Source of the DNA: Streptomyces sp. NBC_00193
GTDB lineage: Bacteria; Actinomycetota; Actinomycetes; Streptomycetales; Streptomycetaceae
Assembly (NCBI RefSeq): GCF_026342735.1
Contig: NZ_JAPEMM010000001.1
Span: 4,526,001 to 4,590,000, forward strand
Reading direction: 5' to 3'
Length of the DNA stretch: 64,000 nucleotides
The stretch's first letter is position 1. Each line of letters starts with the position of its first letter. Position numbers and translations under genes: made by a program. Positions 8,554-17,040 of this stretch are shown in pieces. Under the pieces are notes generated by a model, which was not told where the DNA came from, searched no databases, and worked only from the letters and a program-made list of their open reading frames with translations.

Positions 8554-9429
8554 TCAGGCGGCGCCGCGCGCCGAGGCCACGGCCTCCGCGACCGTCAGCG
8601 CCATCGGCGTCGTGGGGCGGCCGATCAGGCGGGACAGGTCGCCGGAGGTGCCGGCCAGCCGGCCGCGCTCGATGGCGAGGTCCACGTCGACCAGGATCTC
8701 GGCGAACGGAGCGGGGACCCCCGCACCGGTCAGGACGGAGAGGTGGGCCTCGGGGGTCACGGCGTGGTACGCGATCTCCCGCCCGGTGGCCTCCGCCACC
8801 GCCGCCGCGTACTCCGCGAAGGACCACGCCACGTCGCCGCTCAGCTCGTACGCCCGGCCGAGGTGGCCCTCCCCGGTCAGCACGGCCGCGGCGGCCGCCG
8901 CGTAGTCGGCGCGTGCCGCCGAGGCCACCCGGCCCTCGTTCGCGTTGGAGAGGACCGCACCGTGTGCGAGCACCGGCGCGAGGTTGCCCGTGTAGTTCTC
9001 GGTGTACCAGCCGTTGCGCAGGAAGGTGTGGGGCAGACCCGAGGCGAGGATCAGCTCCTCGGTCGCCCGGTGTTCGGCGGCGAGGTCGAAGTCCGCCTCC
9101 GGGCCGCCCAGGATGCCGGTGTACGCGAACTGCGCCACCCCGGCCTCCTTCGCCGCGTCGATCACGGCGGAGTGCTGGGGCACCCGCTGTCCGATCTCGT
9201 TGCCGGAGATCAGCAGGACCCGGTCGCCGGACCGGAAGACCCCGGCGAGCGTCTCGGGCGCGTTGTAGTCGGCGACGCGTAGTTCGATGCCCCGGGCGGC
9301 GAGCGGGGCGGCCTTCTCCTTGTCGCGGACGACGATGGCGATCTCGGCGGCGGGGACGCCGCGGTCGAGCAGCTCGTCGATGACGAGACGGCCGAGGGCT
9401 CCGGTGGCTCCGGTGACGACGATGCTCAT
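8554..9429 (-). CDS. NAD(P)-binding NmrA/QorB-like oxidoreductase
   Basis: This 291-residue atypical short-chain dehydrogenase opens with the Rossmann motif VVTGATGALGRLV and continues with FLRNGWYTENY, a conserved element of the NmrA/QorB (quinone oxidoreductase type 2) group. Such enzymes bind NAD(P)H and reduce quinones or sense redox state. The catalytic YxxxK of classical SDRs is absent, as normal for this group. ATG 9429 is preferred because homologs usually start at MSIVVTG; an in-frame GTG at 9444 adds five residues. It diverges from an HxlR regulator whose probable operators lie in the 113-base gap, so redox induction is likely. Confidence 0.82.
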   Translation of the reverse strand: MSIVVTGATGALGRLVIDELLDRGVPAAEIAIVVRDKEKAAPLAARGIELRVADYNAPETLAGVFRSGDRVLLISGNEIGQRVPQHSAVIDAAKEAGVAQFAYTGILGGPEADFDLAAEHRATEELILASGLPHTFLRNGWYTENYTGNLAPVLAHGAVLSNANEGRVASAARADYAAAAAAVLTGEGHLGRAYELSGDVAWSFAEYAAAVAEATGREIAYHAVTPEAHLSVLTGAGVPAPFAEILVDVDLAIERGRLAGTSGDLSRLIGRPTTPMALTVAEAVASARGAA

Positions 9430-9494
9430 GGCGGGTTCACTCACTTCTGGTCTGGGCCTTGCTCCCGTTTTCCGGGCTGTGCACTCACCGTACG

Positions 9495-9539
9495 GTGGGC
9501 ACTAACCAAACGACAGTACCCACTTTGAAGTAAGGTACT
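9495..9539. promoter_or_regulatory. Two overlapping dyads: probable HxlR operator
   Basis: Between the divergent oxidoreductase and HxlR genes there are two dyads. The first is GTGGG-N-ACT ... AGT-N-CCCAC (9495-9523). The second is AGTACC ... GGTACT (9515-9539), centred on ACTT-TG-AAGT. TACT/AGTA half-sites are typical of YodB/QorR-type HxlR operators. The second dyad ends 3 bases before the regulator ATG, which suggests autorepression. Confidence 0.6.
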
Positions 9540-9542
9540 GGC

Positions 9543-9974
9543 ATGGGAGTAAGTGAGATGCGCGAGAGGTGGACCCAGGCCGAGGCCATGTGCCCGCACC
9601 GGCTCGTCCTGGAGCACGTCACCAGCCGCTGGGGCGTCCTCGTCCTGGACGCCCTGCTCGACCGCTCGTACCGCTTCAGCGAACTGCGCCGGCACATCGG
9701 AACGCTGGCCAACGTCAGCGAGAAGATGCTGACGCAGACCCTCCAGACGCTGGAGCGCGACGGCTTCGTGCACCGCGACGCCAAGCCCGTCATCCCGCCC
9801 CGCGTGGACTACTCGCTCACCCCGCTGGGCCGCGAGGCCGCCGAGCGGGTCCGGGCCCTCGCCCACTGGACGGGCCTGCGCATGGACGACGTGGAGCAGG
9901 CCCGCGCGGCCTACGACGAGAAGAAGCGGCGGGCGGAGACGGACCAGCAGGCGGCGGCGAGCCTGCCCGCGTAG
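9543..9974 (+). CDS. HxlR/QorR-type redox-sensing transcriptional regulator
   Basis: The 143-residue winged-helix protein has the HxlR core: CPHRLVLEHVTSRWGVLVLDALLDRSYRFSELRR, then MLTQTLQTLERDGFV and the wing YSLTPLG. A single N-terminal Cys at position 17 matches in place the redox-active Cys of QorR, which senses quinones and oxidants. With the divergent QorB-like gene this forms a classic regulator-target pair. The C-terminal 30 residues are charged (YDEKKRRAETDQQ) and extend beyond the fold. The start ATG is certain within a few bases because the operator dyads end just before it. Confidence 0.88.
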   Translation: MGVSEMRERWTQAEAMCPHRLVLEHVTSRWGVLVLDALLDRSYRFSELRRHIGTLANVSEKMLTQTLQTLERDGFVHRDAKPVIPPRVDYSLTPLGREAAERVRALAHWTGLRMDDVEQARAAYDEKKRRAETDQQAAASLPA

Positions 9975-10001
9975 CCGGGCGCGGCCGTGGGGGCTTCGCC
10001 C

Positions 10002-10742
10002 TCAGGCGCCGATGCGGACCAGTGCGAGCGTGATGTTGTCGGGGCCTCCGGCCTCGATGGCGGCCTTCCACAGCTCGAACGCGGCCTTGCCGTCGTCGTG
10101 CACCCGCAGCACCTCGTCGATGGCCTCGTCGGGCACCGGATCGGTCAGCCCGTCGGTGCACACCAGGTACCGGTCGCCCGTGGACAGCGGGAAGGCCGCC
10201 ACGTGCGGGGTGAGGACGTGCTCGGCGCGGCTCCCGCCGAGGGTCTGCGTCACGGCCGAGGTGGTGCGCTGCCCCGGCGGAAGCGGCGGGCTGTCGTCCA
10301 CGCTGACCTGGCGCAGCCCGTCGTCGGCCACCCGGTACACCTTGCTGTCGCCGACGTTGAACGACAGCAGTGACTCCGGCAGGACCAGGGTGCCGGCGAC
10401 CGTGGTCCCCATGGAGGTCAGCTCCGGACGGCCTTCGGTGGCGGAGTGCACCGCGCGATTGCAGAGGTTCAGCGCGTCCTCGATCGCCTCGGCCCCTTCC
10501 AGGGTCGGGCCGAGGAGGGCGAGTTCCCGTACGACCAGCTCGCTGGCGACCTCGCCCGCCGGCTGCCCGCCGAGGCCGTCGGCCACCGCGACGACGAGCG
10601 GTCTGCCGAGGGGGAACAGCAGTGTCTGGGGGCTCCGTGTCGTGGTCCCGCACAGCGTCCACGGCCCGATGACCAGGCTGTCCTCGTTGTGCTCGCGGAC
10701 CAGCCCGACATGGCTCAGGGCGGTCACGGCTATGTACGCCAC
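10002..10742 (-). CDS. PP2C-family Ser/Thr protein phosphatase
   Basis: The 246-residue soluble PP2C phosphatase has all metal-binding motifs: REHNEDS near the N terminus, VAVADGLGG, TSMGTTVAG, LVCTDGLTD and GGPDNITL at the C terminus. It removes phosphate from Ser/Thr residues placed by Hanks-type kinases using Mn/Mg. GTG 10742 is chosen as the start because GGGAG lies 6 bases before it; an upstream GTG is possible. It has no sensor or membrane domain. The gene ends 27 bases past the HxlR stop (convergent) and is not in an operon with a kinase. Confidence 0.88.
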   Translation of the reverse strand: MAYIAVTALSHVGLVREHNEDSLVIGPWTLCGTTTRSPQTLLFPLGRPLVVAVADGLGGQPAGEVASELVVRELALLGPTLEGAEAIEDALNLCNRAVHSATEGRPELTSMGTTVAGTLVLPESLLSFNVGDSKVYRVADDGLRQVSVDDSPPLPPGQRTTSAVTQTLGGSRAEHVLTPHVAAFPLSTGDRYLVCTDGLTDPVPDEAIDEVLRVHDDGKAAFELWKAAIEAGGPDNITLALVRIGA

Positions 10743-10857
10743 CACGAGCTCCCGCCTCTCCACGAGTGCGGACGCGCGCAGACGAACGCAGACGCGTCCT
10801 TTCCTCGTCGCCCCCCATTGTCCCGCCGCCGGGCGAGCGGCGCGTGTCCGCGGCTCC

Positions 10858-10933
10858 GGTGGTCGGTGCTGCGTCCGGTGGTCAGTGCTGGGTCCGGCGG
10901 TCGGTACTGCGTCCGGCGGTCTGCACTGCGTCC
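10858..10933. repeat. Four imperfect 19-bp tandem repeats
   Basis: Four copies of a 19-bp unit (GGYGGTCNGYRCTGSGTCC-like) start at 10858, 10877, 10896 and 10915, with a partial fifth. They lie between the TetR stop (10950) and the PP2C start (10742), both on the minus strand, so they would be in the TetR 3' untranslated region. No spacers, so it is not a CRISPR. Confidence 0.8.
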
Positions 10934-10949
10934 CCTGGTCCGTGCCGGC

Positions 10950-11582
10950 TCAGGCCCCGCCCGTCTCCCCGGCCGCCCCCGCATCGCCGCGCAGGCCCCG
11001 CGCGTACGCCAGGAACGCCGCCAGGCCCACCTCGAAGGCGGCCTCCGCGCGCCCGGAGCCCTGGGCGGCCAGGGCCAGGGCGAGCAGCGGGGTGCCCGGG
11101 GTCGGCTCCCACATGGCGTCCGGGGCCGCGAGGTCCAGGGCCGAGCCCAGGACCAGGTTCTCCAGTCCCGTGAGAAGCGGCATCACCTGCTCCGTGGCGA
11201 AGCCGGCCCGCAGCAGGAGGGCCACCGCCCGTTCGTACTGCGCGAGTACCGCGGGGGCCCGTACCGGGGTGGTCATCAGCAGCGGGATGGCCCGCGGATA
11301 GGCGGCGAAGGCGGCCCGGTACGACCGGGCCCAGGCCTCCAGTGCCCGGTCCCAGGGCTCCGGGGAGGACAGCGTGCCGCCGTCGATCCGGGCGCAGACC
11401 CGCTCGCGGATCAGCTCGATGACCCCCGCCCGGCCGTCCACGTGGTGATACAGCGACCCGGTCTGCACCCCGAGCGTCCGGGCGATCTGCGGGACGCTGA
11501 ACTCGCCCTGTTCGGCGAGCAGTTGCAGTGCCGCACTGCCGATCCGCTCCCGGTCGAGCAGTGGGGTGCGTGGCCGCGCCAT
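10950..11582 (-). CDS. TetR-family transcriptional regulator
   Basis: The 210-residue protein has an N-terminal TetR HTH (LDRERIGSAALQLLAEQGEFSVPQIARTLGVQTGSLYHHVDGRAGVIEL, residues 9-57) and a C-terminal ligand domain of the TetR_C type with WDRALEAWARSYRAAFAAYP. GGGAG precedes ATG 11582. It is divergent from an amino-acid permease and amidohydrolase, with a near-perfect 22-bp dyad in the gap (11643-11664), so it probably represses that pair and responds to a substrate or product of the amidohydrolase. Confidence 0.9.
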   Translation of the reverse strand: MARPRTPLLDRERIGSAALQLLAEQGEFSVPQIARTLGVQTGSLYHHVDGRAGVIELIRERVCARIDGGTLSSPEPWDRALEAWARSYRAAFAAYPRAIPLLMTTPVRAPAVLAQYERAVALLLRAGFATEQVMPLLTGLENLVLGSALDLAAPDAMWEPTPGTPLLALALAAQGSGRAEAAFEVGLAAFLAYARGLRGDAGAAGETGGA

Positions 11583-11642
11583 CGTATTTCTCCCGCCGTC
11601 AGGTCTTCCCGTACGCCAAAACCGGAGGCTACATTGCCGCAA

Positions 11643-11664
11643 ACCGAAAGCCTTTAGGTTTTCG
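11643..11664. promoter_or_regulatory. TetR operator candidate
   Basis: The arms CCGAAAGCCT and AGGTTTTCGG pair at 9 of 10 positions around a TT centre, in the 121-base gap between the divergent TetR and permease genes. Size and symmetry fit a TetR dimer site. Confidence 0.6.
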
Positions 11665-11703
11665 GCTCCCCGCCGCCTGCCGTTCGCAGAAGGGTGCTTC
11701 CGC

Positions 11704-13224
11704 ATGCCCGAAACGCCAGAGTCGCCGAAGCGGCCGAGAAGCAGCACCGACCTGCGCCGCGGCGCCCTCGGTACCGCCGACATCTCCTTCTTCGTCGTCT
11801 CCGCCGCCGCCCCGCTCACCGTCATGGCCGGCGTCGCCCCCGTCGCGATCCTGCTCGGCGGCGTCGGCGCCCCCGCCGGCTACCTCCTCGCCGGCCTCAC
11901 CCTCGCGGTCTTCGCCGTCGGCTTCACCACCATGAGCCGCCACGTCCGCAGCGGCGGCGCCTTCTACGCCTACATCGCCCGCGGCCTCGGCAAGCGCGTC
12001 GGCATCGGCGCCGCCCTGCTCGCCCTCATCGGCTACAACGGCATGGAGATCGGCGTCTACGGACTCCTCGGCACCACCACCGCCGACACCGGGCGCGCCC
12101 TCGCCGGCGTCGACATCCCCTGGCTGCCCGTCTCCCTCGCCGGCCTCCTCCTCATCTGGTACGGCGGCTTCCGCTCCATCGACTTCGGCGCCAAGCTGCT
12201 CGGCATCCTGCTCGTCGCCGAGACCGGGATCCTCGTCCTGCTCGCGGGCGGCGTGCTCATCGAGGGCGGCGCCCACGGACTCTCGGCCGGCTCCTTCGCC
12301 CCGGGCGCGGTGCTCGTCCCCGGCACCGCGGCCGTCCTGGCCTTCGCCTTCGCCGCGTTCACCGGCTTCGAGTCCACCGTCATCTACCGCCGCGAGGCCC
12401 GCGACCCCGACCGGACCATCCCGCGCGCCACCTACATCGCCGTCGCCTTCCTGGGCCTCTTCTACGCCTTCATCGTCTGGACCGTCATCCAGGCCTTCGG
12501 CTCCGAGGAAGTCCTCGCCGCGGCCGCCGCGGACCCCGCCGGCCTCTTCTTCACCGCCATCACCACCTACGTGGGCCCCTGGGCGGCCGACCTGATGCAC
12601 GTCTTCATCGTCACCAGCGTCATCGCCTCCCTCCTCGCCTTCCACAACGCCATCAACCGGTACGCGCTCGCCCTCGCCGAGGAGGGGGTCCTGCCCGCCG
12701 CCCTCGGCCGGATCCACCCGCGCCACGGCTCCCCGTACGTCGCCGGTGCGGCGCAGACCGCCCTCGGCGCCGTCATCGTCCTCGGCTTCGCCCTCGCCGG
12801 AGCCGACCCGTACCAGCAGCTCCTGCTCTGGGTGAACACCCCGGGCATGATCGGCCTCATGGCCCTGATGCTGCTCGCCGCCATCGCCGTACCCGTCTAC
12901 TTCCGCCGCGTCCGGCACGACGAGGGGCCCTGGCGGACCCTGATCGCGCCCGTCACCGCCGCCGTGCTGCTGGCCGTCGCGATCTGCCTCGTCATCTCCA
13001 AGGTGGCCCTCTTCACCATGGCCTCCACCAGCGTCAACACCCTCCTCGTGGCCCTCGTCCCCGCCGTCTTCCTCGCCGGGCTCGCCCTCGCCCAGCGCCT
13101 GAAGACCCGCCGGCCCGAGGTCTACGCCCGCTTCGCGGAGGAGCCGGCCGGGGCCGCGGCACCCGCGGTGCCCGCGGCACCCGCGGCGCAGGGGGAGCCC
13201 GCGGCGCCCGTAGCGTCCCCGTAG
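11704..13224 (+). CDS. APC-family amino acid permease
   Basis: The 506-residue membrane protein has about 12 hydrophobic helices. It starts with the APC N-terminal pattern GALGTADISFFVVSAAAPLTVMAG and carries GFESTVIYRREARDPDRTIPRATY between helices 6 and 7. These are proton-coupled importers of amino acids or amines. AGAAGGG precedes ATG 11704. The C-terminal tail is Ala/Pro-rich, encoded by near-repeats. It lies 80 bases before an amidohydrolase gene on the same strand, so the pair probably imports and hydrolyses a nitrogenous substrate under control of the divergent TetR protein. Confidence 0.9.
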   Translation: MPETPESPKRPRSSTDLRRGALGTADISFFVVSAAAPLTVMAGVAPVAILLGGVGAPAGYLLAGLTLAVFAVGFTTMSRHVRSGGAFYAYIARGLGKRVGIGAALLALIGYNGMEIGVYGLLGTTTADTGRALAGVDIPWLPVSLAGLLLIWYGGFRSIDFGAKLLGILLVAETGILVLLAGGVLIEGGAHGLSAGSFAPGAVLVPGTAAVLAFAFAAFTGFESTVIYRREARDPDRTIPRATYIAVAFLGLFYAFIVWTVIQAFGSEEVLAAAAADPAGLFFTAITTYVGPWAADLMHVFIVTSVIASLLAFHNAINRYALALAEEGVLPAALGRIHPRHGSPYVAGAAQTALGAVIVLGFALAGADPYQQLLLWVNTPGMIGLMALMLLAAIAVPVYFRRVRHDEGPWRTLIAPVTAAVLLAVAICLVISKVALFTMASTSVNTLLVALVPAVFLAGLALAQRLKTRRPEVYARFAEEPAGAAAPAVPAAPAAQGEPAAPVASP

Positions 13225-13241
13225 CCCGCAGTACCCGTACA

Positions 13242-13285
13242 GCCCGACCGGCCCGACCGGCCCGACCAGCCCGACCAGCCCGAAC
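13242..13285. repeat. 9-bp tandem repeat between permease and amidohydrolase
   Basis: Four to five copies of GCCCGACCR stand in the 80-base gap of the permease-amidohydrolase pair, just before the second gene's ribosome binding site. Function unknown; possibly an mRNA spacer. Confidence 0.7.
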
Positions 13286-13304
13286 CCCCGCAAGGAGCAG
13301 AGCC

Positions 13305-14906
13305 GTGCCCGCTGCCGACACCGTCCTCACCGGAGCCCGCGTCCGCACCCTCGACCCCGCCCGTCCCGAGGCCGGCGCGGTGGCCGTCCTCGGCGGCGAG
13401 ATCGTCGCCGTCGGAGACGAGGCCGACGTCCGCGGCTGGCGCGGCCCCGGCACCGAGACCGTCGACCTCGGCGGCGCCACCCTCACCCCCGGCCTCACCG
13501 ACGCCCACAGCCACCCCGTCTGGGGCATCGAGATGGCCACCGGTACGGACCTCTCCGCCGTCACCGACCTCGACCAGCTCCGCGCCGCCCTGCGCACCGC
13601 AGACCGGGGCCCGGGCGGCTGGGTCACCGGCTTCGGCCTCGACCACAACGCCTTCGGCGGCCGTCCCGTCGACAAGGCCCTGATCGAGGAGGCCCTCGCC
13701 GGAGCCCCCGCCTTCCTGCGCCTCTACGACGGCCACTCCGCACTCGCCTCCGGCGCGGCCCTGGCCGCCGCCGGGATCACCGGCCCGCGCGCCTTCGCCC
13801 AGCGCTCCGAGATCGTCTGCGACCCCGACGGGCGGCCCACCGGCCACCTCGTCGAGCACGCCGCGATGGCCCTGGTCGGCTCGCTCGCGCCGAAGCCCAC
13901 GTACACCGAGCGCCGGGAACGCCTCACCGGGCTGCTCTCCGACATGGCCGCCACCGGTCTGACCGGCGCCCACGTCATGGACCTCGGCGACGGGGACGTA
14001 CCCGCCCTGCTCGCGACCGCCGAGTACGAGGGCGACCTCCCGCTGCGGCTGAACCTCGCGCCCTGGTGCATGCCCGGAGCCACCGGCGAGGACCTGGAGG
14101 AGCTGATCGAGCTCCAGCGGCTCGCGGGCCGCCACTGGAAGGTCGGCGGGGTCAAGTTCTTCATGGACGGCACCGTCGAGGGCGGCACCGCCTGGCTGGA
14201 GCACGCCGACTGCCACGGCCGGGGCACCGACGCCTTCTGGCCCGACCCGCAGGCCTACGCCGAGGCGGTACGGGTCCTCGACGCGGCCGGGGTGCGCACC
14301 GCGACCCACGCCATCGGCGACGCGGCGGTCCGGCACGTCCTGGACACCGTGGAGTCACTGGGCCTGCGGGGCCGGATGCGGCACCGGATCGAGCACATCG
14401 AGACGGTCCCCGACGGCCAGCTGAAGCGGTTCGCGGAGCTCGGGGTGATCGCCTCGATGCAGCCGCCGCACACCGCGTACACCCGGGCCGACCACAGCGA
14501 CGAGTGGTCCAAGCGGCTGGGGGAGGAGCGGGCCGGCCGCGCCTGGCGCTGCCGGGACCTGCGCGAGGCCGGCGCGGTGCTCGCGCTCGGCTCGGACTGG
14601 CCCATCGCCCACTACGACGCCCGCCAGGTGCTGGCCACCGCCCGCGACCCGCGCGGCGCGGCCTCGGCCGGTACGGGGGCATGGACCGGGGCGGCCCTGA
14701 GCGGGCTGATGGCCCTGGAGGGGATGACCTCGCACGCAGCGCTGGCGGCGGGGGAGGGAGAGGTGGCGGGGCGGATCGCGGCCGGTTTCCGGGCCGATCT
14801 GACCGCCTTCGGCCTGGACCCGGTGGACGCTCCGGCGGACGAGCTGGCCGGGGCACCGGTCCGGCTCACCATGTCGGGAGGCCGGATCACCCACAGGGAG
14901 GGGTGA
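13305..14906 (+). CDS. Amidohydrolase family (YtcJ-like) metal-dependent hydrolase
   Basis: The 533-residue cytoplasmic enzyme belongs to the amidohydrolase 3 (YtcJ-like) group of the metallo-hydrolase superfamily. It has the N-terminal composite-domain start TVLTGARVRTLD, the metal motif LTDAHSHPVWG near residue 68, VKFFMDGTVEGGTAWL, THAIGDAA, RIEHIE and the late SDWPIAHYD Asp. Substrates are typically N-acyl, imide or cyclic amide compounds; none can be assigned. GTG 13305 follows AAGGAG by 7 bases. Co-directional with the APC permease. Confidence 0.88.
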   Translation: MPAADTVLTGARVRTLDPARPEAGAVAVLGGEIVAVGDEADVRGWRGPGTETVDLGGATLTPGLTDAHSHPVWGIEMATGTDLSAVTDLDQLRAALRTADRGPGGWVTGFGLDHNAFGGRPVDKALIEEALAGAPAFLRLYDGHSALASGAALAAAGITGPRAFAQRSEIVCDPDGRPTGHLVEHAAMALVGSLAPKPTYTERRERLTGLLSDMAATGLTGAHVMDLGDGDVPALLATAEYEGDLPLRLNLAPWCMPGATGEDLEELIELQRLAGRHWKVGGVKFFMDGTVEGGTAWLEHADCHGRGTDAFWPDPQAYAEAVRVLDAAGVRTATHAIGDAAVRHVLDTVESLGLRGRMRHRIEHIETVPDGQLKRFAELGVIASMQPPHTAYTRADHSDEWSKRLGEERAGRAWRCRDLREAGAVLALGSDWPIAHYDARQVLATARDPRGAASAGTGAWTGAALSGLMALEGMTSHAALAAGEGEVAGRIAAGFRADLTAFGLDPVDAPADELAGAPVRLTMSGGRITHREG

Positions 14907-14937
14907 GACGGGCGGGGAGGGGTGAGACGGGCGGGGC

Positions 14938-15843
14938 TCAGCGCCGGAAGCGGCCCAGCGCCGGATGGTTCAGCACGGCCACCGCCACCGGGTGGCGGCC
15001 GGTCTCCTCGGGCCGGCGCGGCAGCCGGTGCGGGAGCGACCCGTACCAGGAGCGGGAGACGGCGTAGCCGAAGGCCAGGCAGAGCATGCCGCCGACGGCG
15101 TCGAGCCAGAAGTGGTTGGCGGTGGACACGATCACGACCAGCGTCGCCGTCGGGTAGAGCAGGCCCAAGATCCGGGCCCAGGGGGCGGAGGCGACCGCGA
15201 AGATCGTCAGCCCGCACCAGAGCGACCACCCTATGTGCATGGACGGCATGGCCGCGTACTGGTTCGACATGTGCTTGAGGTTGCCCGAGGCCATGGAGCC
15301 CCAGGTGTGGTGGACCAGCACGGTGTCGATGAAGTTCTGCCCGTTCATCAGCCGGGGCGGCGCGAGCGGGTAGAAGTAGTAGCCGACCAGGGCCACGCCC
15401 GTGGTGGCGAAGAGGATGAGCCGCGTCGCCGCGTAACGCCCGGGATGAAAGCGGTAGATCCAGACCAGCACGCCGATGGTCATGACGAAGTGGAGCGTGG
15501 CGTAGTAGTAGTTCATGCCCACCACGAGCCAGGTCACCGAATCGACGGCGTGGTTGATCTTCTCCTCGACGGCGATGCCGAGCGTCTGCTCGACCTTCCA
15601 GATCCAGTCGGCGTTCGCGAGCGCGGCCGCCTTCTGCTCGGGCACGGCGTTGCGGATCAGCGAGTACGTCCAGTAGCTGACCGCGATCAGCAGGACCTCG
15701 AACCAGATCCGGGGTCGCCGGGGGACGCGCAGCCTGGAGAGCAGTGCACGCTCGGACGACTCCGGGCGGTCCTGGCTCTCGGTCACGGGGGGTGACGAGA
15801 CGTCCGTCCGGGTATCCAGTGTCTTCACGCTCGCTTCACCCAT
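14938..15843 (-). CDS. PAP2-superfamily integral membrane phosphatase/phosphotransferase
   Basis: The 301-residue protein has about six hydrophobic segments. PAP2-type catalytic elements are visible as PLAPPRLM, QYAAMPSMHIGWSLW and STANHFWLDAVGG, where the two His are the nucleophile and acid/base. The variant resembles the Aur1/Ipt1-like branch that moves phospho-head groups between lipids, commonly annotated in Streptomyces as PAP2 or inositol phosphorylceramide synthase-like. ATG 15843 lacks a clear ribosome binding site; GTG 15828 is an alternative. It ends 32 bases beyond the amidohydrolase stop (convergent). Substrate unknown. Confidence 0.85.
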   Translation of the reverse strand: MGEASVKTLDTRTDVSSPPVTESQDRPESSERALLSRLRVPRRPRIWFEVLLIAVSYWTYSLIRNAVPEQKAAALANADWIWKVEQTLGIAVEEKINHAVDSVTWLVVGMNYYYATLHFVMTIGVLVWIYRFHPGRYAATRLILFATTGVALVGYYFYPLAPPRLMNGQNFIDTVLVHHTWGSMASGNLKHMSNQYAAMPSMHIGWSLWCGLTIFAVASAPWARILGLLYPTATLVVIVSTANHFWLDAVGGMLCLAFGYAVSRSWYGSLPHRLPRRPEETGRHPVAVAVLNHPALGRFRR

Positions 15844-15969
15844 AGGAAAAGAGTCTGCCAGATGCGGACTCGCCTTCGATCATCCCTTGGGACGGTCTTG
15901 GCCGCAGCCCCTCCGCCTTCGGGACGAGCGGAGGCCTTACGTCCCTAGGGGAAACGGCAGGGGCGTCCC

Positions 15970-17040
15970 TCAGGGGCGTGCGGGTCCGCGGCCCTGCTGG
16001 GGGCCCGAAGCGGTCGAGCCGCGGACGACCAGCTCGGGGAGGAACACGAACTCGCTGTGCGGGGCCGGCGTACCGCCGATCTCCTCCAGCAGGGTCCGTA
16101 CCGCGGCCTGGCCCATGGCCTGCACGGGCTGGCGGATGGTGGTCAGCGGCGGATCCGTGAACGCTATGAGCGGGGAGTCGTCGAAGCCGACCACCGACAC
16201 GTCCTGCGGGACCTTGAGGCCCTGCTGCCGGGCCGCCCGGATCGCGCCGAGCGCCATCATGTCGCTCGCGCACACCACCGCCGTGCAGCCGCGCGCGATG
16301 AGCGCCGCCGCGGCGGCCTGGCCGCCCTCCAGCGTGTAGAGGGAGTGCTGGATCAGTTCCTCGATCTCGTCCTCGCCGAGTCCGAGCCGTTCCTTCATGC
16401 CCAGCCGGAAGCCCTCGATCTTGCGGACCACCGGCACGAACCGCTTGGGGCCGACGGCCAGCCCGATCCGGGTGTGCCCGAGCGCGGTCAGGTGGGTCAC
16501 CGCGAGCTGCATCGCGGCCCGGTCGTCGGGGGAGACGAAGGGGGCCTGCACCTTGTCGGAGAAACCGTTGATGAGGACGTACGGGACGCCCTGCCCGCGG
16601 AGTTGGTCGTAGCGGCCCATGTCGGCCGTGGTGTCCGCGTGCAGCCCGGAGACGAAGATGATCCCGGAGACCCCGCGTTCGACGAGCATCTCCACGAGCT
16701 CGTCCTCGGTGGACCCGCCGGGTGTCTGCGTGGCCAGCACCGGGGTGTAGCCCTGCCGGGTCAGCGCCTGGCCGATGACCTGGGCCAGCGCCGGGAAGAT
16801 GGGGTTGTCGAGCTCGGGGGTTATCAGGCCGACGAGTCCCGCGCTGCGCTGGCGCAGCCGTACGGGGCGTTCGTAGCCGAGCACGTCGAGGGCGGCCAGC
16901 ACGGATTCACGGGTGCCTGCGGCCACACCGGGCTTGCCGTTGAGCACGCGGCTGACTGTGGCTTCGCTGACCCCCGCCTGGGCTGCGATGTCGGCTAGCC
17001 GTGCGGTCACGGGATTGGACTGTACCGGTCGGACGTTCAC
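15970..17040 (-). CDS. malR: LacI-family maltose regulator MalR (copy 1)
   Basis: The 356-residue repressor has the LacI HTH (LADIAAQAGVSEATVSRVLNGKPGV) and a periplasmic-binding-like sensor domain with VSVVGFDDSPLIAFTDPPLTTIRQP near the end. Streptomyces MalR represses malEFG and amylase genes until maltose or maltodextrin is present. GTG 17040 overlaps the stop of the upstream glucosidase as GTGA, with GGTGG before it, implying translational coupling. A second in-frame GTG at 17010 would give the shorter start used in some homologs. It is closely similar to the LacI protein at 23837-24844. Candidate operators are at 18827-18847 and 32104-32130. Confidence 0.85.
   Translation of the reverse strand: MNVRPVQSNPVTARLADIAAQAGVSEATVSRVLNGKPGVAAGTRESVLAALDVLGYERPVRLRQRSAGLVGLITPELDNPIFPALAQVIGQALTRQGYTPVLATQTPGGSTEDELVEMLVERGVSGIIFVSGLHADTTADMGRYDQLRGQGVPYVLINGFSDKVQAPFVSPDDRAAMQLAVTHLTALGHTRIGLAVGPKRFVPVVRKIEGFRLGMKERLGLGEDEIEELIQHSLYTLEGGQAAAAALIARGCTAVVCASDMMALGAIRAARQQGLKVPQDVSVVGFDDSPLIAFTDPPLTTIRQPVQAMGQAAVRTLLEEIGGTPAPHSEFVFLPELVVRGSTASGPQQGRGPARP

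Noticed and set aside
10858..10933. CRISPR-like array
   Set aside because: 19-bp units are contiguous with no spacers and no cas genes nearby.
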